DNA of 64,000 nucleotides from Sorex araneus (taxonomy: Eukaryota; Chordata; Mammalia; Eulipotyphla; Soricidae). The notes under the pieces were generated by a model. The model searched no databases. It was not told the DNA's origin and saw nothing but the letters and a program-made list of their open reading frames with translations. The stretch covers positions 142,753,925 through 142,817,924 of the forward strand of contig NC_073304.1 of assembly GCF_027595985.1 (NCBI RefSeq). The letters run 5' to 3'. Numbering within the stretch: position 1 is the stretch's first letter; each line of letters opens with the position of its first letter. A program made the position numbers and the translations under genes. This document shows positions 34,797 to 45,739 of this stretch, in pieces.

Positions 34797-34977
34797 GGGG
34801 CTGGAGCAATAGCACAGCGGGTAGGGCGTTTGCCTTGCATGCGGCCGACCCGGGTTTGATTCCCAGCATCCCATATGGTCCCCTGAGCACTGCCAGGGGT
34901 GATTCCTGAGTGCATGATCCAGGAGTAACCTCTGTGCATTGCCGGGTGTGACCCAAAAAGCAAAAAAATTAAAAAAA
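34797..34977 (+). mobile_element. Young tRNA-headed SINE with A-tail
   Basis: Near-consensus: GGGGCTGGAGCAATAGCACA, A-box-like TAGCACAGCGGG, B box GGGTTTGATTCC, CATCCCATATGGTCCCCTGA and GTGTGACCCAAAAAGCAAAA. Perfect 13-bp target duplication GTATCCACATTAC at 34784-34796 and 34978-34990. The A-tail and duplication length point to LINE-1-driven insertion. Confidence 0.95.
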
Positions 34978-35034
34978 GTATCCACATTACATAATAGTCA
35001 TAAAATCTTCATTTTGTATCAATAATTGATTATT

Positions 35035-36012
35035 TCTTTTTAAATTTTTATTAAATCACCATGTGGAAAGTTACAAAGTTCTCAGGTTTATATGTCAGTT
35101 ATACAATATTCAAACACCCATCCCTTCACCAGTGCCCATATTCCACCACCAGAAACCCCAGTATACCCCCCGCCCCCACCCCCTACCCCCTACTGTATAA
35201 CTAATGAATTTCACTTCATTTTTTCTTTACCTTGATTACATTCCATAATTCAACACAAAACTCACTATAGTTGACATAACTTTCTCTCTCTCTCTTTTTT
35301 TTTCTTTTTCCTTTTCCCTTTTTTTTTTTTCTTTTTCCCCCTCATCCCCCTTCCTGCGCCTCATAGTATGGTGTACTCCACGCAGCGTCGGCCAGCGTGG
35401 GGCTTTTGCTTAGTTCACAGTCCAGAGGTGGCTGCTACATTAAAAACCTTCAATATTTCAACAAAAACTTACTGTTATTATTTGGAGTTTCCCCCCCCAA
35501 GTCAGACCTGTTCAAATGGAACCGTTTCACATTGCTGACAATTATAAATGTTAAGTCCGCGCGTTTTTGGATTTCTGTATAAAGTCCAGGGAAAATTCAG
35601 CCAGAAATTACATAGCCCAGCTCACAGTCCCAGTGCATTGCTGTAAGAAGTCTCTGAATTCAAAGTCTTTAGGTGCAGAGGGTCCGATTCGCGCTCAGCG
35701 GCTCCGGATTTATCTGGGCCGAGGGCGTGCCGGTTACACCCCCTTCCCCTGAGTTCCTGGGAGCCCCAAAAGTAAAATCCGAATACCTGTGGGTTTGGAG
35801 TCACAGAAGATGGCGCCTGCCACATGGGTGCCGCCAGCCCACCGCTTTCCGTGCAGGAAGACAGGGTGGGGAGGAAAAAAAAATCCACCCCCGGCAGCAC
35901 AGAGTTGTAGCCCAGTTTGGTGTCCCAGTGCATCGCTATCGGATGCTGCACTGGATGCCCGAATGTGTTACATCTTTGGAATCAAAGTCTTTAGGCGCAG
36001 AGGGTCCCAATA
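35035..36012 (-). mobile_element. Large family X composite retroposon
   Basis: On the minus strand: two partial tandem monomers (a CAAAGTCTTTAGG(T/C)GCAG block at 35661 and 35983, step 322 bp), a GC-rich part with the YY1-like site, an AT-rich part (GAAATATTGAAGG, GACTTGG), a purine run, then an end homologous to the LINE-1 3' terminus (GGTGGTGGAATATGGGCACT, GGTGAAGGGATGGGTGTTTG, TTAATAAAAATTTAAAAA). No ORF resembling LINE-1 proteins. The promoter-like monomers joined to a LINE-1-like 3' end resemble non-autonomous composite retroposons in general layout. Confidence 0.7.
35807..35816 (+). promoter_or_regulatory. YY1-like motif in family X
   Basis: AAGATGGCGC in the same position of the element as AAGATGGCGG at 4448. 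One mismatch to the core. Confidence 0.35.
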
Positions 36013-36104
36013 ATTGATTATTAAATTAATAGTACTATGATGGCTATCTACTACTTATAAATTATCATTTGTTAAAATATTACCTGAAATAAATATTTAT
36101 CATT

Positions 36105-36766
36105 TATCAAGCAGAGAGTCTCTTGCCCACGCGCCTGGCTGTCTTTCCCGGGGCCTCCTCGAAGGGGATCGGCTCCAGCTTCCCTCTCCACCCCTGAGCA
36201 GCACTCCTGGTTTCCGAAGACCTCCGGAGCCCAGCCATAGCCATGCTCAAGGCCCCTCTCCACACGTTTGGATGAGCCTCACGCATGAAGGTATGGCAGA
36301 GGAACCCAGGTGTGTGAGACCTGGGGCTGAGACCTCCAAGCCTGCTTGGATCAGGATTAGGCCTCTTCCGCCCAGAGTTCCCATTTCCCAGTAACTAGGC
36401 GGTCACACCCAGAGACTGCCCTCGGTACCATGTAATCCTGTCAACAGCCAGCATCCAGAGACTTAAAAGCAAGCTCCCAGAAGGGCATGGCAGCAAAGTG
36501 GCCATGCAATATCTTATGGCCTACTTCCTCTGGTAGAACCTGGCAAACTGCTGAGAGTTTCCTGCCCACATGGGAGAGTCTCGCAAGGTTCCCATGGTGT
36601 ATTAATACGCCAAAACCAGTAACAAGCTGGGTCTCATTCCCCTGACCCTGAAAGAGCTTCCAGTATGGCATCATTGGAAGGATGAGTAGATAGAGGCTTC
36701 TAAAATCTCAGGGCTTGGATGAATGGAGACATTACTGAGACCACTCGAGAAATTCGACGATCAATG

Positions 36767-36813
<47 letters not shown>

Positions 36814-36815
36814 GT
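36105..36815 (+). mobile_element. Family B element, plus strand, with (ATG)n tail
   Basis: About 700 bp: GC-rich 5' part (CTCTTGCCCACGCGCCTGGC ... CTCCACACGTTTGGATGAGC), middle (GGTCACACCCAGAGACTGCC, CCAGCATCCAGAGACTTAAA), then TGAAAGAGCTTCCAGTATGG, TCTAAAATCTCAGGGCTTGG and the RTE-like terminus ATTACTGAGACCACTCGAGA ... GATCAATGGGATG. A microsatellite of about 14 ATG units (36772-36813) follows directly. This is the clearest sense-strand copy and shows that the microsatellite is the element's 3' tail. Confidence 0.8.
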
Positions 36816-37095
36816 GGTGAAATATTTATCATAAATGTTATTAGGATAAGCAGGTAGATTGAGGGACAGAGATTCTCCCTGGCAATGAGTTCTCAGGAAG
36901 TAATAAAACCAAACTGTGATTAAAGAAGTTTTCTGTCACTAGCCTAAGATGAAATCTGGGCCTACTTTGTGGACAAAGGAACTGAGGTCAATATGATGTT
37001 CACTTGTACCATCACTAGACCAAAGAAAGCTGTACCCCTGAAGAGAGAAGAAGCTCTAACAGACACAAAAGGCTCTGATAAGAACATTAAGGTTG
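36816..37095 (+). other. Unique flank with coding-like block
   Basis: From 36951 to 37090 the frame reads DEIWAYFVDKGTEVNMMFTC and then TITRPKKAVPLKREEALTDT without stops until the LINE-1 junction. Across the LINE-1 the frame would continue after 42330 (DHQRSKLHS then a stop). I do not recognise the protein. It could be an old processed pseudogene or exon remnant, or chance. Confidence 0.35.
37080..37095 (+). repeat. Target-site duplication of the young LINE-1 (5' copy)
   Basis: AAGAACATTAAGGTTG occurs here, again at 42126-42141, and with one change (AAGAACATTAAGATTG) at 42317-42332. The first two bracket LINE-1 plus downstream sequence; the last two bracket the SINE at 42141. Confidence 0.88.
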
Positions 37096-37281
37096 GGAAG
37101 ACAATGGTGGGACATAGTGAAAAGACTCAACGAAATGAATGCCTCACCAAGAATACTTTATCCGGCTAAACTCTCACTCAAACTCGAAGGAACCATACAC
37201 TACTTCTCGGATAAACAACAGCTCAGGTCCTTCATAGACTCAAAACCAAACTTGAAAGAAGGTCTCAAGGGGCTACTGTAA
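37096..37281 (+). pseudogene. LINE-1 ORF1 C-terminal end (partial)
   Basis: Last roughly 60 residues of the ORF1 RNA-binding protein: RQWWDIVKRLNEMNASPRIL, then PAKLSLKLEGTIHYFSDKQQ and a stop (TAA 37279-37281). This is the C-terminal domain that follows the RRM. The rest was lost by 5' truncation during insertion; the reading frame itself is undamaged. Confidence 0.85.
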
Positions 37282-37323
37282 GACAAGGTGGAGCCACATA
37301 AAAACAACAAATACCACAGAAAT

Positions 37324-40300
37324 ATGACACAAAATCCTATCACAATAATCTCTCTCAACGTCAACGGCCTAAATGCACCCATCAAGAGACACAGAGTGGC
37401 AAAATGGATCCAGAAATTAAACCCATCATTCTGCTGCCTGCAAGAAACACACCTGAACAAACAGAGTAAACATAGACTCAAAGTCAAAGGATGGAAAACA
37501 ATCCTGCAAGCAAACAACCCCCGTAAAAAAGCTGGAGTGGCCATCCTAATATCCAACAACATAGATTTCAGGTTGAAAAAGATTAAAAGGGACAGCGAAG
37601 GTCATTTTCTGTTTATCAAGGGATATGTTCAACAGGAAGAAATCACACTCTTAAACATATATGCACCTAATGAGCGACCAGCTAAATATTTAAAACAACT
37701 CCTAGCAGACTTCAAAGAGGACATCACTAACAGCACAATAGTAGTCGGAGACTTCAATATGGCCTTATCGCCTCTAGATAGATCGACAAGAACAAAACTC
37801 AACAAGGAAACACTGACTCTGAAAGAAGAAATTGAAGAGAGAGGCCTAATAGACCTATACAGGGCCTTACACCCCAAAAAGAAAGAATACACATTCTTTT
37901 CCAGTGCACACGGAACATTTTCTAAAATAGACCATGTACTGGGCCCCAGAACATACCTCAATAGAATCGGAAAAATAGAAATTGTATCAACCATCTTTTC
38001 AGACCACGATGCGCTGAAGATAGAAGCTAACCACTCACTGACACGGAGAATCAAGTCAAACACTTGGAAATTAAACAATTCAATGTTGAACAATGAGTGG
38101 GTCAGGAAGGAAATCAAGGAAGAAATCAAAAAATACTTAGAAACAAATGAGAATGAAGACACGAGCTGCCAAAACCTATGGGACGCAGCTAAAGCCGTGT
38201 TAAGGGGAAAATTTATAGCTCTCCAAGCATACCTCAGGAAGGAAGAAAGGGCCCACATAGACAGCTTGACTTCACGACTCAAGACCTTAGAAAAGGACCA
38301 GAAAAGGGAACCCAAACCAGATCGAAGGAAAGAAATAATAAAAATTAGAGCAGAAATTAATGACATGGAAACCAAAAAGACAATCCGAAAGATCAATGAA
38401 ACAAAGAGCTGGTTCTTCGAGAAAATAAACAAGATTGATAAACCGCTAGCAAGACTCACAAAGAAAGAAAGAGAAAGAACCCTAATAAATCGAATCAGAA
38501 ATGAAAAGGGGGACATCATAACAGAAACCAGTGAGATTCAAAAGATCATTAGAGACTACTTCGAAAGTCTATATGCCACAAAACAGGAGAACCTAAAAGA
38601 AATGGATGGACTCCTCGATTCTTACAATCTCCCAAGACTGAACAAAGAAGACTTGGAATACCTGAATAGACCCATCAATGTTAAGGAAATTGAAGCTGTG
38701 ATCAAAAACCTCCCCAAAAACAAAAGCCCAGGCCCAGATGGCTTCACTGGCGAATTCTTCCAAACATTAAAAGAAGACCTGCTGCCTGTTTTCCTCAAAC
38801 TTTTCCAGGAAATTGAAAAAACAGGAAATCTCCCAAACAGTTTCTATGAAGCACACATCTCCCTAATACCAAAAGCAAACAAAGACATCACTAAGAAAGA
38901 AAATTACAGACCAATATCCCTGATGAACACCGATGCGAAGATCCTCAACAAAATACTGGCAAATAGGATCCAACAACTCATCAAAAAGATTATACATCAC
39001 GACCAAGTGGGATTCATCCCAGGGATGCAAGGATGGTTTAACATTCGGAAATCAATCAACATAATCCAGCATATCAACAGAAGTAAAGATAAAAACCATA
39101 TGATCATATCAATAGATGCAGAGAAAGCATTTGACAAGATCCAACATCCTTTCATGATGAAAACCCTCGCCAAAATGGGGTTTGGAGGAACTTTCCTCAA
39201 GATAGTCGAAGCCATCTATCACAAGCCTACGGCAAGCATTATCCTCAACGGGGAAAAACTAAGGGCCTTTCCTCTGAGATCAGGCACAAGACAAGGATGC
39301 CCACTCTCACCACTCCTCTTCAATATAGTACTGGAAGTACTTGCGATAGCTATTAGACAAGAAAAAGAGATTAAGGGCATCCAGATAGGAAGGGAAGAAA
39401 TCAAACTCTCACTATTTGCAGACGACATGATACTATATCTAGAGAAGCCTAAAACCTCTACTAAGAAACTCTTAGAAACAATAGACTTATACAGTAAAGT
39501 TGCAGGCTACAAAATCAATACCCAAAAATCCATGGCCTTCATATATGCAAACAATGAGGCAGAGGAAAGGGACATGAAAAAAGCAATCCCATTCACAATC
39601 GTGCCCCAGAAAATCAAGTACCTCGGAATCAGCTTAACCAAGGAAGTAAAAGACCTTTACAAAGAAAACTACATAACGCTACTCCATGAAATCAAAGAGG
39701 ACATGAGGAAATGGAAACATATACCCTGCTCGTGGATAGGGAGAATCAATGTTGTCAAAATGGCAATACTCCCTAAAGCATTATACAGATTCAATGCGAT
39801 CCCTATAAATATACCCATGACACTCTTCAAAGAAATGGATCAAGCAATCCTAAAATTCATATGGAATAACAAACGTCCAAGGATAGCTAAAACAATTGTT
39901 GGGAAAAAGATGATGGGAGGCATCACCATCCCCAACCTCAAACTTTACTACAAAGCAGTAACAATTAAAACAGCATGGTACTGGAACAAAGGCAGAGCCG
40001 TAGACCAATGGAACAGGGTGGAATATCCCTACACACAACCCCAAATGTATGACCATCTAATCTTTGATAAGGGAGCAAGAGATGTGAAGTGGAGCAAGGA
40101 AAGCCTCTTTAACAAATGGTGCTGGCACAACTGGACAACCACATGCAAAAAAATGGGTTTAGACCTTGACCTGACACCATGCACAAAAGTCAGATCAAAA
40201 TGGATTAAAGACCTCAACATTAGACCACAAACCATAAGGTACATTGAAGACAAGGTCGGCGAAACCCTCCACGATATTGAAGATAAAGGTATCTTCAAAG

Positions 40301-41142
40301 GTGGCACGGAACTAAGCAATCTAGTAAAAACAGAGATCAACAAATGGGACTACATTAAACTAAAAAGCTTCTGCACCGCAAGAGATACAGTGACCAGAAT
40401 ACAAAGACTATCCACAGAATGGGAAAGGATATTTACACAATACCCATCAGATAAGGGGTTGATATCAATGGTATATAAAGCACTGGTTGAACTCTACAAG
40501 AAGAAAACATCCAACCCCATCAAAAAATGGGGCGAAGAAATGAACAGAAACTTTACCAAGGAAGAAATACGAATGGCCAAAAGGCACATGAAAAAGTGCT
40601 CTGCATCACTAATCATCAGAGAGATGCAGATCAAAACAACTTTGAGATACCACCTCACACCACAGAGACTAGCACACATCCAAAAGAACAAAAGCAACCG
40701 CTGTTGGAGAGGATGTGGGGAGAAAGGGACCCTTCTTCACTGCTGGTGGGAATGCCGACTGGTTCAGCCCTTCTGGAAAACAATTTGGACGATTCTCAAA
40801 AAATTAGATATTGAATTCCCATTTGACCCAGCAATACCACTGCTGGGAATATATCCCAGAGAGGCAAAAAAGTACAATCGAAACAACATCTGCACATGTA
40901 TGTTTATCGCAGCACTGTTTACAATAGCCAGAATCTGGAAAAAACCCGAATGCCCCAGAACGGATGACTGGTTGAGGAAACTTTGGTACATCTATACAAT
41001 GGAATACTATGCAGCTGTTAGAAAAAAGGAGGTCAAGAATTTTGTAGTTAAGTGGATGGGCATGAAAAGTTTCATGCTGAGTGAAATGAGTCAGGAAGAG
41101 AGAGACAGACATAGAAAGATTGCACTCATCTATGGTATATAG
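37324..41142 (+). CDS. ORF2: LINE-1 ORF2 protein: endonuclease and reverse transcriptase (intact)
   Basis: 1272 codons with no internal stop, against about 1275 in the human protein. The first ATG (37324) is chosen because [20 protein letters not shown] aligns with the family N-terminus; an in-frame GTG at 37288 would only add 12 residues. APE endonuclease at about 1-235: N14, E41 in CCLQETHL, D143/N145 in VVGDFNM, S226-D227-H228. Reverse transcriptase about 450-780: D598 in SIDAEKAF and D700-D701 in FADDM. C-terminal Cys motif C1127, C1131, H1139, C1144 in [18 protein letters not shown]. The protein nicks target DNA and primes cDNA synthesis on it. It lies 42 bp after the ORF1 stop, as usual for translation by reinitiation. 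An intact frame implies a recent insertion, but the promoter and most of ORF1 are missing. Confidence 0.93.
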   Translation: MTQNPITIISLNVNGLNAPIKRHRVAKWIQKLNPSFCCLQETHLNKQSKHRLKVKGWKTILQANNPRKKAGVAILISNNIDFRLKKIKRDSEGHFLFIKGYVQQEEITLLNIYAPNERPAKYLKQLLADFKEDITNSTIVVGDFNMALSPLDRSTRTKLNKETLTLKEEIEERGLIDLYRALHPKKKEYTFFSSAHGTFSKIDHVLGPRTYLNRIGKIEIVSTIFSDHDALKIEANHSLTRRIKSNTWKLNNSMLNNEWVRKEIKEEIKKYLETNENEDTSCQNLWDAAKAVLRGKFIALQAYLRKEERAHIDSLTSRLKTLEKDQKREPKPDRRKEIIKIRAEINDMETKKTIRKINETKSWFFEKINKIDKPLARLTKKERERTLINRIRNEKGDIITETSEIQKIIRDYFESLYATKQENLKEMDGLLDSYNLPRLNKEDLEYLNRPINVKEIEAVIKNLPKNKSPGPDGFTGEFFQTLKEDLLPVFLKLFQEIEKTGNLPNSFYEAHISLIPKANKDITKKENYRPISLMNTDAKILNKILANRIQQLIKKIIHHDQVGFIPGMQGWFNIRKSINIIQHINRSKDKNHMIISIDAEKAFDKIQHPFMMKTLAKMGFGGTFLKIVEAIYHKPTASIILNGEKLRAFPLRSGTRQGCPLSPLLFNIVLEVLAIAIRQEKEIKGIQIGREEIKLSLFADDMILYLEKPKTSTKKLLETIDLYSKVAGYKINTQKSMAFIYANNEAEERDMKKAIPFTIVPQKIKYLGISLTKEVKDLYKENYITLLHEIKEDMRKWKHIPCSWIGRINVVKMAILPKALYRFNAIPINIPMTLFKEMDQAILKFIWNNKRPRIAKTIVGKKMMGGITIPNLKLYYKAVTIKTAWYWNKGRAVDQWNRVEYPYTQPQMYDHLIFDKGARDVKWSKESLFNKWCWHNWTTTCKKMGLDLDLTPCTKVRSKWIKDLNIRPQTIRYIEDKVGETLHDIEDKGIFKGGTELSNLVKTEINKWDYIKLKSFCTARDTVTRIQRLSTEWERIFTQYPSDKGLISMVYKALVELYKKKTSNPIKKWGEEMNRNFTKEEIRMAKRHMKKCSASLIIREMQIKTTLRYHLTPQRLAHIQKNKSNRCWRGCGEKGTLLHCWWECRLVQPFWKTIWTILKKLDIEFPFDPAIPLLGIYPREAKKYNRNNICTCMFIAALFTIARIWKKPECPRTDDWLRKLWYIYTMEYYAAVRKKEVKNFVVKWMGMKSFMLSEMSQEERDRHRKIALIYGI

Positions 41143-41616
41143 AATAACAGAGTGGGAGACTATCACCCAAGAACTGTAGAAATAAGTACCAGGAGGTTGA
41201 CTCCATGGCTTCGAGGCTGGCCTCACGTTCCGGGGAAAGGTCAACTCAGAGAAGCGATCACCAACTACATTGTAGTCGAAGGCCATGTGGGGGAAGGGAG
41301 TTGCGGGCTGAATGAGGGCTAGAGACTGAGCACAGCGGCCACTCAACACCTTTATTGCAAACCACAACAGCTAATTAGAGAGAGAGAACAGAAGGGAATG
41401 CCTTGCCACAGTGGCAGGGTGGGTTGGGGGGGAGATGGGATTGGGGAGGGTGGGAGGGACGCTGGGTTTACGGGTGGTGGAGAATGGGCACTGGTGAAGG
41501 GATGGGTTCCCGAACTTTGTATGAGGGAAGTATAAGCACAAAAGTGTATAAATCTGTAACTGTACCCTCACGGTGATTCTCTAATTAAAAATAAATAAAA
41601 TTAAAAAAAAAAAAAA
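41143..41616 (+). other. LINE-1 3' UTR and first poly-A
   Basis: Includes a G-rich tract at 41416-41480 (possible G-quadruplex), AATAAA at 41590-41595 and an A-run at 41603-41616. The same 3' UTR recurs in at least eight other places in the window, which makes it a good family marker. Confidence 0.85.
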
Positions 41617-41674
41617 GAAAAGTGACTTAGATAATTAAAATATAGTCATTGGATCAATACGTACTTTCTAAGGC

Positions 41675-41735
41675 CGTGTGTGTGTGCGCGCGCGTGCGCG
41701 TGCGCGTGCGCGGGTGCGTTTGTGTTTGTGTTTGG
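41675..41735. repeat. Alternating GT/GC run (Z-DNA prone)
   Basis: GTGTGTGTGCGCGCGCGTGC followed by GCGTGCGCGTGCGCGGGTGC and GTTTGTGTTTGT. Strict purine-pyrimidine alternation for about 45 bp. Confidence 0.9.
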
Positions 41736-42070
41736 GGAAAAACTTGTAGGGAACTTGTAGGAAAAAAACAGGCTGAAATATTTCAAGTAAGACTGTAATT
41801 TTTCCTTTGTTCTATATAATGTTTTGTTATAAAAGTGATGTTAGTAATGCATAAATTCCAATACTGATGTTTTTCTTCCAAGAAAACTTACAGAATATGA
41901 TTTGAAACCATATCTAAGAATAAGATTATATTCTATACTATTCCAACTTGAGAACATAAAGAACTAAGTGTGTAAAAATTTATTTATTTTTTTGTAGAAC
42001 ATCTCATTTCAAAACATGTTACTATCAGTAAATATAATCCTTGTAAAAATTAAAATATGTACTCAACAGC

Positions 42071-42080
42071 AATAAATAAA
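42071..42080 (+). terminator. Read-through polyadenylation signal
   Basis: AATAAATAAA lies 25-34 nt before the second A-run that starts at 42105, the usual distance for cleavage and polyadenylation. It would have replaced the LINE-1's own signal at 41590. Confidence 0.75.
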
Positions 42081-42140
42081 TTTACTAAAACTTTAGGTAG
42101 CAATAAAAAAAAAAAAAAAAAAAAAAAGAACATTAAGGTT

Positions 42141-42316
42141 GGGCCGGAGCGATAGCACAGCGGGTAGGGTGTTTGCCTTGCACGCAGCTGACCCGGGTTC
42201 AAATCCCCGGCCATCCCATATGGTCCCCCAAGCACTCCCAGGAGTAATTCCTGCGTGCAAAGCCAGGTGTAACCCCTGAGCATCGCTGGGTGTGACCCAA
42301 AAAGCAAAAAAAAAAA
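42141..42316 (+). mobile_element. Young SINE inserted at the LINE-1 target duplication
   Basis: GGGCCGGAGCGATAGCACAG, B box GGGTTCAAATCC and GTGTGACCCAAAAAGC plus an A-tail. Flanked by AAGAACATTAAGGTTG (42126-42141) and AAGAACATTAAGATTG (42317-42332). It entered after the LINE-1, duplicating that element's 3' target copy. Confidence 0.92.
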
Positions 42317-42332
42317 AAGAACATTAAGATTG

Positions 42333-42959
42333 ACCACCAAAGGTCAAAGCTTCACTCCTGACAATGCCTTAGCAACAGACTTTTACCTACGTGGAAAGCC
42401 CACATGGGAGAAATCTGGGAGAAAACCTGTAAAACCAACTTTGCAGAGGCTGCATATCCCTGTGGGGCAAAGGTGGTGAATGGCTGCAATTTTCATTTCA
42501 GTACTGCAGCTTTTTGACTAGAACTGAAAATAGTTGACAGGTGTCATCTGAAGCTCACTCAAAAAGCTGCAAGGGGGATTGCAGATGTGGGCTCATCTGG
42601 AAAAGCCTATCCCTAGCACCACCAAAAATCAAAAAGCAGCAGAGAAACAAAGGCAGGAAAGATAGGTTCAGAGCAAAGTGGAGGATTCCAGAAATCCCAG
42701 TGGTGGAATGGCAGGGTAAAGGCTTACTTCACTAGACCGTCAAAGTCCCAGAAGAGCCCATCTTAAAGAGGGGGTACTAGTAGGACCGGGGGAACCGTAC
42801 TGTTACCTATCAGTGAGCCCTGCGGAAGGCACAAGTGAGCAGAATCCAATCAACATTTTATTCTCTCAAAAATAGAAGGTAACATTAGCTTTGTCACCCT
42901 CTTACTCACTCCACATAGCCTGCCCACAACTCTAAATAACCCCAAACTTATTATTTGTC
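42333..42959. other. Unannotated flank
   Basis: Continuation of the pre-insertion locus (ACCACCAAAGGTCAAAGC...). Contains an open stretch at 42541-42735 without recognisable motifs. Confidence 0.4.
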
Positions 42960-43330
42960 TCTATGGTTTTGCCAATAACTTGCCGCGTGCAAGTTATTCA
43001 GACATCTTACATAAAAGAAATTATATCTCTCATCTTTTATAAACTGGCTTCCTTTGTTTAGGCTGGATTTTTTGATGTTCACCTATGTGGCATATATCAG
43101 TTTCATTCTTTTTCCTGACCAATTGCAATTCCCTTGTATGGAAATATAACATTTAGTTTAGCCATTTGTCTTTTGCATTGTTGGGTTTATGAACTTTTGG
43201 ATTGCTATCACTTTTGTCTATTATTAATGCTGTTATGGATATTTGTGAACAAGTTTTGTGTGGACATAGGTTTTCATTGCTCTTTGGCATATTATACATC
43301 TATGAGAGGAACTGATAACTGCATAGTACC
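42960..43330 (-). mobile_element. Ancient LINE-1 (antisense)
   Basis: CCAATTGCAATTCCCTTGTATGG-like block, TTTAGCCATTTGTCTTTTGC, GAACAAGTTTTGTGTGGACA and TAGGTTTTCATTGCTCTTTG resemble old antisense mammalian LINE-1 that predates the shrew-specific families. Confidence 0.65.
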
Positions 43331-44145
43331 TGGGAAAGTGGTTTGGAACCGCAAACAGCTATATGTATACTACATGCAAGTTCTCAGGACTCAGAATTCA
43401 AATTTCTTCTGCTCCTTGTGGGCCTACGAACTCTACCAGTCAGATTACAACAGAGGGAAAATAGGATCCTGACTAATTTATCACTTCTCTCTCAGTCAGA
43501 GACTAGGGGAGGAATGGAGAAAATGGGGGAAGATGAGGAATGCATTTGCACCAATGCAAAAGGCTGTAGTTTGAAGCAGACAAATAGAACTTGAATAAAT
43601 AGCTTATTCTCAAATAGAGAGGGAACTTTATTTGAATGGTTAATCCTCACATGTCGCAATGGCCTAAGACTGCCCTGCAAAAATGTTGCTTGGGCAGAAT
43701 GTTGTGGACTGGGGAGCCATCATATGCTACTTTTCCTTTTAAACACCAGACCCATGACTGGGTCAAGATAATTGAAAGCAAATTGTAAGTCCCATCTGCC
43801 AGCTGGGGGCATGCTGAGACAAAGGAAAAATTCTCACTTGCAGAGTTTGTGAGTTCCTTAATCCAGACTGATTGATCTTACCGCCTTTGTTCCTGTATTG
43901 AATGGACATTCCTCCATTCTTGAAGATCCTACCCCAGAGCAGTCTTGTCTGAATGCTGTTGGCTTATTCACTGCTTTAATTTTAGCTACGGCTTATATGT
44001 AGCCTAAACCTGAGCCACAAAGAGGAAAATCTCCCCCAAATTCTATCTAAAATCTAAATCATGGATGTAGCTAGAGGTGTGGTAAAATGGATCTCCCTGA
44101 TTCTGTGGGGTGGCCTCACATAGGACCTCTTCTAGAAAGAAAGAA
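43331..44145. other. Unannotated spacer
   Basis: Mixed sequence, no family or exon recognised. Confidence 0.4.
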
Positions 44146-44149
44146 GGAC

Positions 44150-44300
44150 AGAGGCTGGAGAGAGAGCTCAATGGGCTAACTACAAGCTTTGCATGCAGGA
44201 AGCCCGGGATCCCCAGTACTGTAAGGTCCTCTGAGCACAGAGCAGGGAGTAGCCCCTGAGCACTGTCAGGCGTTGCCCTAAAACAAAAACGAAAAGAAAG
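44150..44300 (+). mobile_element. Old SINE
   Basis: AGGCTGGAGAGAGAGCTCAA, CTTTGCATGCAGGAAGCCCG, GGATCCCCAGTACTGTAAGG, CTGAGCACAG and CCTAAAACAAAAAC. Confidence 0.75.
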
Positions 44301-44634
44301 AAAAAGACAAAAAGAAAGAGAACTGAGACGAACAAGAGGGAACCACAAAGCTTTGAAATAATACGCTATTTTGAAAGGAAAACCTTAAAATATTTTGCTA
44401 TTCACAAAAATTGAGAGAATTTCTGGAAGGTCCATGAACTTAAAACCATGCAACATTACTGAAATTAACAGTATTTTACAAACATATAGACAAAAATCTA
44501 GGAATGGAAAAAATGATTTTAGGTTTTAAAGTGAGAAAAGCAAATTGAGTGTAGAAAAGGTTAAGAATATTTTTTACAAATGCTCTCAGAAACACATTGG
44601 AAAATCCATTTAAAATCCTAAATGATAGTTCATA

Positions 44635-44692
44635 GGGCTGGAGCATATATCTGGCATACACTGGGTTCAATCCCATACCATAATATGTATAT
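44635..44692 (+). mobile_element. SINE fragment
   Basis: AGGGCTGGAGCATATATCTG and GGGTTCAATCCCATACC; only the head and B box remain. Confidence 0.6.
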
Positions 44693-45728
44693 TGTAACAT
44701 TGTGATAAACCAGTCACGCATAATCAATGAGTGTCAAAAAGACTATATCTAATGTATATGATTTTTTCATAAATCTTAAAGATGTGAGATACTCAATTCG
44801 GTGTTATCAAAATTTCACTGTTTAATTTTTTTTAAAAAATTTTTAAAACAAAACTTGCTTCACTAGGTAAAACGTTTTATTTATATAATATTAAAAATGA
44901 CTAAAATAATATAGAGAAATGTTATCAAGTCAAAATACCTTTTTAATAGCAATACTACTGAAAATTCAAAGAAAACAATGCTGACAATTAAGGGTCTAGC
45001 ATTAGAACTAATTGTACTTTACGTGGGTCTACCATTGAGTCGAATGAACATACAAATATTTATGACATGTATTACTTTGCAGTGTTTGCTAAATTCCACT
45101 TGGCAATAATAAAATTTATCAAGAGCCATTCTCTGAATGGGCCACTAAACCATTATAGTATTAATAATGAGTAATAAAACTCATTTGGCGATATAAGGTG
45201 TAGCAGAATGACTAGATTATTGACTTTTTAAAGATATAACAATGGTAAAGTTTACCCCCCAAAATTCACAGACTAAAAGGTTTTGGTTCCTTTGTATTAG
45301 CAAGGTAGCAGAGCAAGACTTTGAAAGAGAAGCAAGACAAGATAAATAACACCATTTTTATATTAAAATTACATAAACACAACTTTTAAAACGTAGTTGA
45401 CTTCCTGCCATGTTTTATACTGAACACAAAAATATCATAATAATCACTTGGACCAGGTAGAGTGGTAATATATCTTTTTAAGAAGTGAGGGGGTGAGAAA
45501 CTAAAAGAATTCTAGATTTCTGATCTTTTCTGTGGTGAAAGGAACTATAATTAGTATGTGAACTAAACACACTTTCCAACTAAGTAAACAGACACACTAA
45601 ATAATAAAAATCTCTTAGGTGAAAAAGTAGATAAATTTTTTGTTTAATAAGGAGTGAAAAGGTCATTTTTTGAAAGAACTCATATTGTGATAAAAATTTT
45701 TGTAGAGTATATAATAAGAAATATTTTC
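44693..45728. other. AT-rich spacer
   Basis: About 1 kb, AT-rich, no recognised element. Confidence 0.45.
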
Positions 45729-45739
45729 AACACCATATT

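Larger units (their letters stand above)
41617..42104 (+). other. Transduced 3' flank carried by LINE-1
   Basis: About 490 bp with no LINE-1 homology, including a (GT)(GC) alternating run at 41675-41735. It lies between the element's own weak A-run and a second A-run, inside the target duplication. It should be a copy of sequence located downstream of the parent LINE-1 elsewhere in the genome. Confidence 0.8.
37096..42125 (+). mobile_element. Young LINE-1, 5'-truncated, with 3' transduction
   Basis: Contains the last roughly 60 codons of ORF1, the inter-ORF gap, an intact ORF2, a G-rich 3' UTR (GGTTGGGGGGGAGATGG, GGTGGTGGAGAATGGGCACT) and a first A-run (41603-41616). Another 490 bp of non-LINE-1 sequence follows, ending in AATAAA and a second A-run (42105-42127). 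The target duplication lies outside the second A-run, so the extra segment was inserted with the element. There is no 5' UTR promoter, so this copy is unlikely to be active despite its intact ORF2. Confidence 0.88.

Noticed and set aside
34797-34870. Possible tRNA gene
   Set aside because: A and B boxes are present but belong to the SINE head; no cloverleaf with a normal anticodon arm could be built by eye, and the same head recurs many times.
37629-38519. 296-codon minus-strand open frame
   Set aside because: Antisense shadow of the intact LINE-1 ORF2; hydrophobic composition follows from the A-rich sense strand.
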